A DNA stretch of 50,341 nt, from the IMG/VR virus record IMGVR_UViG_3300030419_000543, positions 1 through 50,341 of that record. The stretch is one strand, 5' to 3'. This document shows positions 32,058-39,048 of the stretch, one piece after another; positions within the stretch are counted from its first letter, which is position 1, and every line of letters begins with the position of its first letter. The stretch comes from a virus. The position numbers were made by a program, and so were the translations under genes. Below the pieces are notes generated by a model that saw only the letters and a program-made list of their open reading frames with translations, made no database searches and was not told the origin of the DNA.

Positions 32058-32389
32058 GCCTACGTGCCAGCATGACATATTTAAACATCTAATTGAATGT
32101 AAAGGGACACTGGCATTATGCAGGGTAGTCGGATTGTGCGCTATGCTGCGCTAGCTATCCAACTATTTTGTCAATGCAGCTTGCACACATATGCGATAAG
32201 GAAAAATAAGCTCTATGGCTCTATAGAATGATTAGGACATATACACAGCTATATAGTTATTAAGTCATCACCGATTATTCGGGCGTGTGGAAGCTCTAGA
32301 CGGGCGCGATAGGGCCACTAGGGTCTACCCATACTCTTACTCCTAGCCCCTCTATTTTTTTATTTTTCTGAGGACTATAGGACTAGACA
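32058..32389. other. Non-coding stretch with one 12-bp repeat
   Basis: About 330 bases without a convincing gene on either strand. It contains a single copy of AACTATTTTGTC and a run of T after CCCCTCTA near 32355-32375. The longest frame (37 codons from 32118) has no SD and odd composition. No tRNA was seen. Confidence 0.5.
32161..32172 (+). repeat. Single copy of AACTATTTTGTC
   Basis: An exact copy of the 12-bp unit of the arrays at 27704 and 29388, same orientation, again outside genes. Confidence 0.85.
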
Positions 32390-32425
32390 GCAAAAAGGCA
32401 CTGCTTTGATTATACAGTGCCTCTT
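32390..32425 (-). terminator. Terminator of the reverse-strand gene
   Basis: AGGCACTG (32396-32403) and CAGTGCCT (32415-32422) form a perfect 8-bp stem with an 11-base loop. Read leftward it is followed by a T-run (complement of AAAAA at 32392-32396), the layout of an intrinsic terminator for the gene at 32471-32641. A further perfect inverted repeat, AAATAGT-ATAG-ACTATTT (32446-32463), lies between stop codon and terminator. Confidence 0.75.
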
Positions 32426-32470
32426 TCTATCTATAAAAGGTTAAGAAATAGTATAGACTATTTAGCCTAC

Positions 32471-32641
32471 TCAGTCTCTACGCATTATAAGCTCCAAGGT
32501 AACTTCAGGGTTCTTACTGAATCCTTTGTCTATGAACTCACACGCTCCTGTTAAAAATATAATAGATATCATACAAAATATAATAACTATACACCCTAGA
32601 TACTTCATAACAGCCTCTTCGTCTACATTATCTCTAGGCAT
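32471..32641 (-). CDS. Moron-like small membrane protein
   Basis: A 56-aa frame (MPRDNVDEEAVMKYLGC at the start) with an excellent SD, AGGAAGGAG, 6 bases before the ATG. One membrane helix (about residues 17-33, CIVIIFCMISIIFLTG) ends in LTGAC, which is close to but not a standard lipobox. A polar tail ends in RRD. The gene has its own consensus promoter and terminator and opposes the genes around it. That isolation is typical of phage morons such as superinfection-exclusion or host-fitness genes. Function unknown. Confidence 0.7.
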   Translation of the reverse strand: MPRDNVDEEAVMKYLGCIVIIFCMISIIFLTGACEFIDKGFSKNPEVTLELIMRRD

Positions 32642-32674
32642 ATAGACTCCTTCCTATATTGGGTCTGTGTACCC

Positions 32675-32702
32675 ATTATACACCCCCACAGCAATCTGTC
32701 AA
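32675..32702 (-). promoter_or_regulatory. Consensus sigma-70 promoter, leftward
   Basis: Read leftward: TTGACA (32697-32702), 16 bases, TATAAT (32675-32680), both boxes perfect. The predicted start is about 27 bases before the small gene 32471-32641. An inverted repeat GTGTA/TACAC (around 32667-32683) covers the -10 box and could be an operator. Confidence 0.85.
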
Positions 32703-32742
32703 GAGAAAAGTGACATTTTTTTATATTTTTTTTATATTTTAC

Positions 32743-32771
32743 TTGACAGTGTTGCATTTTTGCACTATAAT
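32743..32771 (+). promoter_or_regulatory. Consensus sigma-70 promoter, rightward
   Basis: TTGACA (32743-32748), 17 bases, TATAAT (32766-32771): a perfect consensus promoter. The predicted start, near 32778, lies just before AAGGAAGGG and a 15-codon frame (32796-32843). It would transcribe toward the terminase genes. The -35 boxes of this promoter and the leftward one are 40 bases apart. Confidence 0.88.
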
Positions 32772-32795
32772 AGAACATACAAGGAAGGGAATAAT

Positions 32796-32843
32796 ATGTG
32801 TTTGTTTATTACGTGCCATTACGCACTGCTGATGAGAACATAG
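32796..32843 (+). CDS. Possible 15-aa leader peptide
   Basis: Directly after the consensus promoter, AAGGAAGGG and ATG 32796 open a 15-codon frame (MCLFITCHYALLMRT) that ends TAG. The strong SD makes translation likely, but the peptide has no recognisable function and could be a leader that tunes the downstream transcript. Confidence 0.3.
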   Translation: MCLFITCHYALLMRT

Positions 32844-33108
32844 AAGGAGAGGGTATATAGACTTATAGTAAAAGATGTAGTTCGTAAATCATCTTCCTGC
32901 AGTTAATAAGTACCATTGAGACTACTTCGATTACACAGTACTCTCAACAGATATATACCTTAAATAAGTAATAATAACGACACTCACAGCATCCGATGAA
33001 CATTCTGATCTATATTATTTCCTTCCTTTCTTTTATACTCGAAAGTTACCAGTTAAGATATCTCGACATGGTAGCGATGGGGTTTATATGTTAACGAGGG
33101 AGTGAATA
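32844..33108. other. Leader or packaging-site candidate before the terminase genes
   Basis: No gene found in these 265 bases. AAGGAAGGGAATAATAT (32781-32797) reappears inverted with one mismatch at 33012-33028, so the stretch is flanked by 17-bp inverted repeats. Position just before the terminase genes makes it a candidate for packaging initiation, but no known pac or cos motif is recognisable. Confidence 0.35.
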
Positions 33109-33282
33109 ATGTCTATAATGGATTGGGTTATGAAACGTATCGTAGAACCTTCATCGTGGATAGCAGTAGGCGTAGGTGCTATTATCTTATCGATGATAAT
33201 GCCTAGTTGGGCGATGTGGTTCTTGTGTATCGCTGGTGCTACTACGGTGGCTGGTGTCATCATGAAAGAGAAGGCTGAATAG
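33109..33282 (+). CDS. Small holin-like membrane protein
   Basis: Encodes 57 aa with GAGGGAG about 6 bases before the ATG. A short amphipathic start (MSIMDWVMKRIVEPSSW) is followed by two hydrophobic helices (about 17-31 and 35-50) and a charged end (MKEKAE). The pattern start-Trp-KR-EPS-W, two helices, KEK is common in marine phage genomes upstream of terminase, where such proteins are thought to be holins or membrane-channel peptides. It lies 10 bases before the small terminase gene. Holin role is inference. Confidence 0.65.
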   Translation: MSIMDWVMKRIVEPSSWIAVGVGAIILSMIMPSWAMWFLCIAGATTVAGVIMKEKAE

Positions 33283-33292
33283 TTCAAGTAAT

Positions 33293-33739
33293 ATGTTACC
33301 TCAGACAACTACAGTAAACAATAAGAAGAAGCGAGACTTAACGGATAAACAAGAGAAGTTCATCAATTGTTTACTATCTAATGGGGGCAAAGTATCGAAG
33401 GCTGTAGTAGCGGCTGGCTATAAAGAAGCTAGCCGTTCTTGGTTGATGAAGACGCTGAAGGATGAAATCCTAGAGCGCACCAAGTCCATGCTAGCCTCCT
33501 ATTCAGTTAAGGCGGCACACAGAATAACAGAGGGCTTAGACGCTGATGGCTCTACGCCGATGAACCAGATGGACATGCGCTTAAAGAGTGCAGAGGCTGT
33601 ATTGGATCGTGTAGGCATTGGCAAGAAGCAGATATCAGAGGTACAGGGCGAAGTGATACACGGTATTGTCATGTTACCTGCGAAGGATCAACCTAAAGAT
33701 GTGGAGATTACAATTAATGAGGATATGAGCTATGGCTAA
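33293..33739 (+). CDS. terS: Terminase small subunit
   Basis: Encodes 148 aa. The start (KKRDLTDKQEKFINCLLSNG, then KVSKAVVAAGYKEAS) is the helix-turn-helix typical of small terminases (LT-KQ-KF ... A--AGY). The central helical oligomerisation part (KSMLASYSVKAAHRITEGLD) and a beta C-terminus follow. It would recognise the packaging site and load the large subunit, encoded about 1 kb downstream with three small genes between. Overlaps the next gene by 8 bases. Confident from the N-terminal pattern plus context. Confidence 0.8.
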   Translation: MLPQTTTVNNKKKRDLTDKQEKFINCLLSNGGKVSKAVVAAGYKEASRSWLMKTLKDEILERTKSMLASYSVKAAHRITEGLDADGSTPMNQMDMRLKSAEAVLDRVGIGKKQISEVQGEVIHGIVMLPAKDQPKDVEITINEDMSYG

Positions 33740-34166
33740 TAAAGACCCACGTAAAACAATGAAGAAGATATACAAAGGACTAGATTATGTCCATTCTGAA
33801 AAAAGAGGGATGAGACATAAAGAGTCTGTACCTGATTGGAGATGGGTTGATCCTCCGAAAGGGTCTTCTGTTAGTGAAATAGCTAAAGAAAACGGTGTTA
33901 GTGTTAAAAGTATACTGGCCTTAAATCCAAAATTAAAAAAAGACCCACATTTTGTAAGTAGATTTAAAAAGATAAAAGTGCCTACCACTGCAAAAGGAAA
34001 GAGAGTTTTTGAAGGTACGCCTAAAAAGGAACGTAAAAAACTAGATAGAACTTCTCCAAGATGGACAGGTGTAGAGGCTGTTACTGGAAGTGCTTATCCT
34101 AAAGAAAAAGCCTCTGGCGGTTCCGTAAAGGGCCGACCAGCTAAAAGATCAGCGGAGAATTCGTAG
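33732..34166 (+). CDS. LysM-like basic protein with GG tail
   Basis: The 144-aa basic product has a divergent LysM-like module at about residues 43-84 (KGSSVSEIAKENGVSVKSIL, then NPKLKK and KKIKVP), normally a peptidoglycan-binding fold. The end, ASGGSVKGRPAKRSAENS, resembles the C-terminal tails of other proteins in this block. It sits between the two terminase subunits, so it is probably a virion or packaging-associated protein. Related in layout to the LysM protein at 48339. Function inferred only. Confidence 0.65.
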   Translation: MANKDPRKTMKKIYKGLDYVHSEKRGMRHKESVPDWRWVDPPKGSSVSEIAKENGVSVKSILALNPKLKKDPHFVSRFKKIKVPTTAKGKRVFEGTPKKERKKLDRTSPRWTGVEAVTGSAYPKEKASGGSVKGRPAKRSAENS

Positions 34167-34170
34167 TGTA

Positions 34171-34548
34171 ATGGGCAAGTCAGGATGGGAAAAGGTATTA
34201 ACAAGACGAGGTGAGACTTTCTCTGATATGAGTACGTTGTCATCTGAAGAAGTTGCTAAAGGTTTAGCAGAGGAAGATGCTTATGCTAATAGAGATTATA
34301 AATCTGTAACTGAAGGTGGAGATACCCTTTATATAAGAACTAATATCCCTAGAGTTAAAAGACGTATTGCGTTAGAAAAAGAATATACAAAAAGACGTAA
34401 TAGAAATCCACATTCAGGGCATATTCGAAAGTTATATTATAAAGAACGAAATAAAATACGTAGAGCTAACAATCTTAAACCTATTCCAACTCCTAAGAAA
34501 TATGCTTATGGTGGTCGTGTAGCTAAAAGGTCAGTGGAGAAGTCGTAG
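34171..34548 (+). CDS. Basic protein with YAYGGRVAKR tail
   Basis: Encodes 125 aa. The middle and C-terminal half are very basic (RRIALEKEYTKRRNRNPH and KLYYKERNKIRRANN), and the last 17 residues are KKYAYGGRVAKRSVEKS. The DNA for this tail (about 34494-34526) is nearly identical to that ending the gene at 48339-49127. A nucleic-acid or virion-associated protein is plausible. No known family. Confidence 0.65.
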   Translation: MGKSGWEKVLTRRGETFSDMSTLSSEEVAKGLAEEDAYANRDYKSVTEGGDTLYIRTNIPRVKRRIALEKEYTKRRNRNPHSGHIRKLYYKERNKIRRANNLKPIPTPKKYAYGGRVAKRSVEKS

Positions 34549-34550
34549 AG

Positions 34551-34724
34551 ATGTCAGGGATACTATTCGTAAGAGCGATGGAGACAATGATGCCGATTGA
34601 GAACGATAACGAGAAATGTCCTAAGTGTGGACGCGAAGGATGTACGTGTGATCCTGATACGTGTGATTGCGAACCTTCTGTGGTGGATCAACAGGAAGAT
34701 TTAATACAGGATTTCGAGGAATAG
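34551..34724 (+). CDS. Cysteine-rich small protein, 57 aa
   Basis: A clean 57-codon frame fills the gap before the large terminase. It holds six Cys in 18 residues: CPKCGREGCTCDP then TCDCE, likely one or two zinc sites, followed by an acidic tail (VVDQQEDLIQDFEE). It starts 2 bases after the previous stop and stops 5 bases before the terminase start. Comparable Cys-rich peptides next to terminase genes are known in some marine phages, without function. Confidence 0.6.
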   Translation: MSGILFVRAMETMMPIENDNEKCPKCGREGCTCDPDTCDCEPSVVDQQEDLIQDFEE

Positions 34725-34729
34725 CGTAA

Positions 34730-36403
34730 TTGCCCGATGAGCAGAATAAGCCAAAGAAGCGAGGAAGACCGAAGCTCGTAAGAGGCGAGAAAGGAAATTA
34801 TAACGTATCACGCATAGAGAAGAGAAAGCGTGAGATACGTAAAAGAGTTAAAGTCGCACAGAATGCGGAACGTAAAGCTAAGAAGCGGCTAGATAAACTC
34901 AACGACAAGCAAGCCAACATCAAACATGCAAATATATTATTAAAAAAAGGTGGGCTGGCAGTCGAAGAGAATGTTAAGAAGTTACCTAAAAGTGTACGGG
35001 CAGCGTTACACGATGATACACAAATCCTATTTAATCCGAATGCTGGCCCACAGACTGACTTCTTAGCAGCCCCGGAGAAAGAAGTACTCTACGGTGGTGC
35101 GGCAGGTGGCGGTAAGTCATTTGCTATGCTAATGGACCTTTTGAGATATGCACACAATCCTAATCATCGTGCGCTATTACTCAGAAGGACTTTAGCGGAA
35201 CTAACGGAACTTATAGACCAATCTAGGAAGATATATCCACAAGCTTTTCCCGGTGCTGTCTTTCGAGAATCTAAAAGTACATGGTCGTTCCCTAACGGTG
35301 CTACTGCTCTATTCTCCTACGTAGATAAGGACACGGACGTAACGAGATACCAAGGTCAAGCTTTCACTTGGATTGGTATAGATGAATTAGGTCATTACCC
35401 TACGCCTTACGTCTGGAACTATCTACGAAGTCGCTTACGTACGACAGATAGTACGATAGAGACATATATGAGGGCATCTGCTAACCCCGGTGGAAGCGGA
35501 GGATGGTGGATAAAGAAGATGTTCATAGACCCTTCACCGCCTAATGAACCTTTCTGGGCTACGGACATCGACAGTGGGAAAGTGTTATTACATGGTATTA
35601 ACCATCCTCAGAGGCCGGGACAACCTCTCTTCCAACGTAGGTTCATACCTGCTAGGCTGACAGATAACCCTCACCTAGCAGAGTCAGGCGAATACGAAGC
35701 GATGCTCTTATCGCTTCCTGAAGTAGAGAGAAGGCGTTTACTAGAAGGAGATTGGGATGTCGCAGATGGTGCAGCGTTTTATGAATTTGATAGAGCAGTC
35801 CACGTTGTCGAACCATTTGAGATACCATATAACTGGCCCAGAGTACGCTCTGCTGATTATGGCTATAGCAGTCCTAGTTGTGTTCTTTGGGGTGCAGTAG
35901 ATTGGGATAATAACTTCTGGATCTACAGGGAATTATATAAGAAAGGGTACACTGGAGAAACTCTGGCAGAGATGATAACTGCTTTAGAGTACGATGATCC
36001 ACCGATGAGTATCTCAGTCTTAGACGGAGCATGTTGGTCTAAACACGGTACTGGACCGAGTATTGCAGAGACACTAACAAGGAATGGTGTACGCTTCATA
36101 CCAGCCGATAAGAATAGGATGGCAGGTAAGATAGAACTACACAGGAGATTAGGCTTCAATGAACGTACGGGAGAACCAAGATTACGCATCGTTAGCACTT
36201 GTACTAACCTTATTCGTACCTTACCGACACTCCCCTTATCGAAAACCAATTCAGAAGACGTTGACACGAAAGCAGAAGATCACGCCTACGATGCGCTTAG
36301 ATATATGTGTATGACGAGACAGACAGGACTTCCACACGCAGGAATGCTTAATAAAGTAAAAGAACAGACCTATGAACCAATCAATCAAATATTCGGATAT
36401 TAA
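34730..36403 (+). CDS. terL: Terminase large subunit
   Basis: DNA-packaging motor of 557 aa. The ATPase has Walker A GGAAGGGKS (122-130, Lys129) and Walker B WIGIDELGH (Asp218, Glu219), followed by the coupling segment MRASANPGG. The nuclease has Asp376 in RSADYGYSSP, a second acidic site in SVLDGACW and a third in KAEDHAYDALRY (near 515-524). The basic start (KPKKRGRPKLVRGEK) contains an AT-hook-like core. The start is TTG 34730 with GAGGA 9 bases upstream; no earlier ATG fits. It cuts and pumps concatemeric DNA into proheads through the portal encoded downstream. Confidence 0.97.
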   Translation: MPDEQNKPKKRGRPKLVRGEKGNYNVSRIEKRKREIRKRVKVAQNAERKAKKRLDKLNDKQANIKHANILLKKGGLAVEENVKKLPKSVRAALHDDTQILFNPNAGPQTDFLAAPEKEVLYGGAAGGGKSFAMLMDLLRYAHNPNHRALLLRRTLAELTELIDQSRKIYPQAFPGAVFRESKSTWSFPNGATALFSYVDKDTDVTRYQGQAFTWIGIDELGHYPTPYVWNYLRSRLRTTDSTIETYMRASANPGGSGGWWIKKMFIDPSPPNEPFWATDIDSGKVLLHGINHPQRPGQPLFQRRFIPARLTDNPHLAESGEYEAMLLSLPEVERRRLLEGDWDVADGAAFYEFDRAVHVVEPFEIPYNWPRVRSADYGYSSPSCVLWGAVDWDNNFWIYRELYKKGYTGETLAEMITALEYDDPPMSISVLDGACWSKHGTGPSIAETLTRNGVRFIPADKNRMAGKIELHRRLGFNERTGEPRLRIVSTCTNLIRTLPTLPLSKTNSEDVDTKAEDHAYDALRYMCMTRQTGLPHAGMLNKVKEQTYEPINQIFGY

Positions 36404-36405
36404 AG

Positions 36406-38784
36406 ATGGCTGAACAAGACGAAGCACTGTTAAAATTCATGCAAAGAGGTTACACTCCAGACTCTTTCACTGTAGACGAGTATTCTGGTAGAAAAGTAAT
36501 CAATCCTTCAAAGTTTACACTTGGAGATGCAGAGATTCATTATAGTTATGATAGAGTAGGTAAAGGAGATGTTAGAGCAAAGTTAACAAGATTTGGCTCT
36601 TCTCAAAGATTACTTGGTTCGATGACAATAGAAGATATAGCAAAAGACCCTAAAAGATTTAGAGATGCAGTTCTTTTAGCTGTAACAGAAGATAAAAGAG
36701 CTAATACTCCTGAGAAAAAAGAAAAATTACGTGCTAAAATATTTGCCGAAACAAGAGTTATACTGGCTGAAATAAGAAAGGCTGTACCTCGTGAATACAT
36801 AGATACTGTAACTAAAGCTCTACCTCTTGAAGACCCTAATGCACCTGAAACGATTGCTTTCTATGGAGAAGAGAGAACTAAAGCAATTAAAGGTGAAGCG
36901 AATCTTCCTATAAGAGATACACCAGAAAATATAAGGACTTGGTTCAATGGTTTAGATAAACACGCAACAGACGTTCAATCAGATGCTGTATTAGTAGATG
37001 CTATTAAATATGGAGCTAATACAGGTGTACGTCCAAGTTTAATTACAAAATTAAAATTAAAAAATATACAGGTTCTAAAGAATGGTGAAGTCTGGTTACG
37101 TGTTCCACCAGAGACTACAGGAGCTAAACAGAAACATACTAGGGCTGGTGGTGGTGGTCAAGAAAAGAAAATAAGGTTGATACGTGTCCCTGTTAATTCA
37201 GAAGCTGCTGCTATCTTATTAGAAAGAAAAGCGGCAGTAGAAGAAAGGTACGCAGGATTATCCCGAAGAGAAATGATGAATAAAAATGTATTTTGGATGT
37301 CGGAAGTTGATGCTAAAGACCCGACAAAAATTAAAATGCGTGATATAAAAACCGATGATCTAGATCGTGTGTTATCTACAGTAGAAGTTCCTGATGGACT
37401 TGTAGAAAATTTAGATGAATTTGATTACGATGAATTAAAAGGAAAAACGTATTCTACGCTACATATAGATAATCCAGACAGAGCTAAGACCGGGACAGAA
37501 ATGTTGCGTAATATGCACACACACCTTGCCAAACAGGCAAACCTTGATCCACATGTGATAGATTATCTTCAAGCTAGAAAATCTCCAGAAAAAATAACAC
37601 ATATGGACTTAGGTTACTGGAAGCAAGCGAGTGACACTCCTGCACCTGAAGCACTTGTAAGAGAACTTTCTAAATTTGATGAATATTATAATAAAGTACA
37701 TGTTTCTTTAAGAAGTTATCCACCGGGAGAAGAAGGCAGAGCTTTAATACAACAAAAGTTAGATGCTGTTAGAGAAGGAATACTTTCTCAAGGATATGTA
37801 GAGCATCGTCAAGAATCAAGAGAAGCTAAAAAATCTATACAGGATGAACGTAAAAGAGTAGCCCAACTTGTTAGAGATAAATTAAAGATTACTGATCCTG
37901 AAAGAATAGATAGTATTACGGAAACTTTTAAAACAAGAAGTTCTCTTCAAGATGTAATTGATTATGTTAATGACCCTGAATCTCCACATAGAATAGAAAA
38001 ATATGATTTAACTACTGCTAGAGGATTACTTGCTGCAAAAGATGCAGAACGTAAAGCTTTCTCTAAAGCTTCTTTCCCCGGTGCTTTACGAGGCGATGCA
38101 GCAGCAGAAGCAGCAGCAGAGAAAGCAGAGAAAGGATATAAATATACAGGAGAAACTACTCCAGAGGGTACACCTCGTTTAACCGATACAGTCAGATCAA
38201 AAGTAGCTGCTTTTAGAGATAAGAGAAAGGCGGCGAATAAAGCTAAAAAAGAAAAAGATGCTGAAACAAGAGCATCTAGACGTATAGGAAAGACAATTTT
38301 AAGAACATCTCTTCCGTTTGTCGGCGCATACGCATTATTTGGAGAGGCTAAAGCAGAAGAAGCTTTTAGAGAAGAAGATGCAGGAGACTTATCCATCTCT
38401 GAATTAGATGAATCTATCGCTAGAGAAGAGAAATTTTACGCACAAGCACTAGAAGAAGCGTTCAGTCCTTCACCTTTTACTACGTATGATGCAGAGATGA
38501 TGGCAGAGGAAAAGGCAATTCAAAAACAACTTATGCAGACTCCTGAGTATCAGCAATTTGAACGTCAAGAAAGAGCAGAAGATGAGTCTAGAGCTTATGA
38601 TAGAGAATTAGGTTTATTAGACCCGTCTGGTGGATTTAGAAGCGTAGCACGTAGAGAAGAAGAACGACAAAGTGAGAAGCAAGAAGCTTTAGCTGCTAAG
38701 AAAGAAGATATTAGAGCAGCTAGATCATTACGAAGACCTAGAGATTTAGTAGAAGAATACTCAGGTTTTATTCCAACAACTTAA
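36406..38784 (+). CDS. Tyrosine-recombinase-like domain in a large virion-module protein
   Basis: Encodes 792 aa. Residues about 190-410 resemble the catalytic domain of tyrosine recombinases: YGANTGVRPSLITKLKLKNI (Arg209), a Lys-rich hairpin (KKIRLIRVPVNSEAA) and MLRNMHTHLAKQANLDPHVIDYLQAR (Arg368) with a Tyr at 404. The His of the H-x-x-R box is Glu365 and the Tyr is displaced by about 4 residues, so activity is doubtful. A long charged coiled coil and one possible membrane segment (ILRTSLPFVGAYALFGEAKA) follow. Between terminase and portal a virion role is more likely than lysogeny. The domain call is an inference from motifs. Confidence 0.55.
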   Translation: MAEQDEALLKFMQRGYTPDSFTVDEYSGRKVINPSKFTLGDAEIHYSYDRVGKGDVRAKLTRFGSSQRLLGSMTIEDIAKDPKRFRDAVLLAVTEDKRANTPEKKEKLRAKIFAETRVILAEIRKAVPREYIDTVTKALPLEDPNAPETIAFYGEERTKAIKGEANLPIRDTPENIRTWFNGLDKHATDVQSDAVLVDAIKYGANTGVRPSLITKLKLKNIQVLKNGEVWLRVPPETTGAKQKHTRAGGGGQEKKIRLIRVPVNSEAAAILLERKAAVEERYAGLSRREMMNKNVFWMSEVDAKDPTKIKMRDIKTDDLDRVLSTVEVPDGLVENLDEFDYDELKGKTYSTLHIDNPDRAKTGTEMLRNMHTHLAKQANLDPHVIDYLQARKSPEKITHMDLGYWKQASDTPAPEALVRELSKFDEYYNKVHVSLRSYPPGEEGRALIQQKLDAVREGILSQGYVEHRQESREAKKSIQDERKRVAQLVRDKLKITDPERIDSITETFKTRSSLQDVIDYVNDPESPHRIEKYDLTTARGLLAAKDAERKAFSKASFPGALRGDAAAEAAAEKAEKGYKYTGETTPEGTPRLTDTVRSKVAAFRDKRKAANKAKKEKDAETRASRRIGKTILRTSLPFVGAYALFGEAKAEEAFREEDAGDLSISELDESIAREEKFYAQALEEAFSPSPFTTYDAEMMAEEKAIQKQLMQTPEYQQFERQERAEDESRAYDRELGLLDPSGGFRSVARREEERQSEKQEALAAKKEDIRAARSLRRPRDLVEEYSGFIPTT

Positions 38785-38817
38785 TAATCACAACAACCTT
38801 AGAGAAGGAGAAAGACT

Positions 38818-39045
38818 ATGCCAGCAGGTAATAAGCATATGTACGGAAAAGGTTACATCATGGGTCAGATGAGCAAGCAAGGCGAGTTCTCTGATGCGAA
38901 AGAAGCTAACCTCTACCGTGAGAAGAAAGAGTTTGGTGTCGGTACTAAGAACGGCGTACTTACTGAAGACTTCCCTTCGGAATCTGGTAATAAGCATATG
39001 GGCCAGAATTCGATGATAATGAATGCCTCTAAACAAGGAATCTAA
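38818..39045 (+). CDS. Small protein with repeated GNKHM motif
   Basis: The 75-aa product begins MPAGNKHMYGKGYIMGQMSK and ends SGNKHMGQNSMIMNASKQGI, so both ends carry GNKHM-G followed by a Met/Ser/Lys-rich part ending SKQG. The middle is charged. AGAAGGAG precedes the ATG. It lies directly before the portal gene, suggesting a small head protein. No known family. Confidence 0.65.
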   Translation: MPAGNKHMYGKGYIMGQMSKQGEFSDAKEANLYREKKEFGVGTKNGVLTEDFPSESGNKHMGQNSMIMNASKQGI

Positions 39046-39048
39046 ATC

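Noticed and set aside
32118-32231. 37-codon forward frame in the gap before the reverse-strand gene
   Set aside because: No SD, mixed composition, and it contains the 12-bp repeat, which otherwise lies outside genes.
31999-33108. tRNA genes in the long gap
   Set aside because: No cloverleaf with a TTCGA-type T-loop and matching acceptor stem could be built on either strand.
36406-38784. Functional integrase indicating a temperate phage
   Set aside because: Key His and Tyr are not at their expected places, the protein is more than twice the usual size, and no repressor or attachment site is seen near it.
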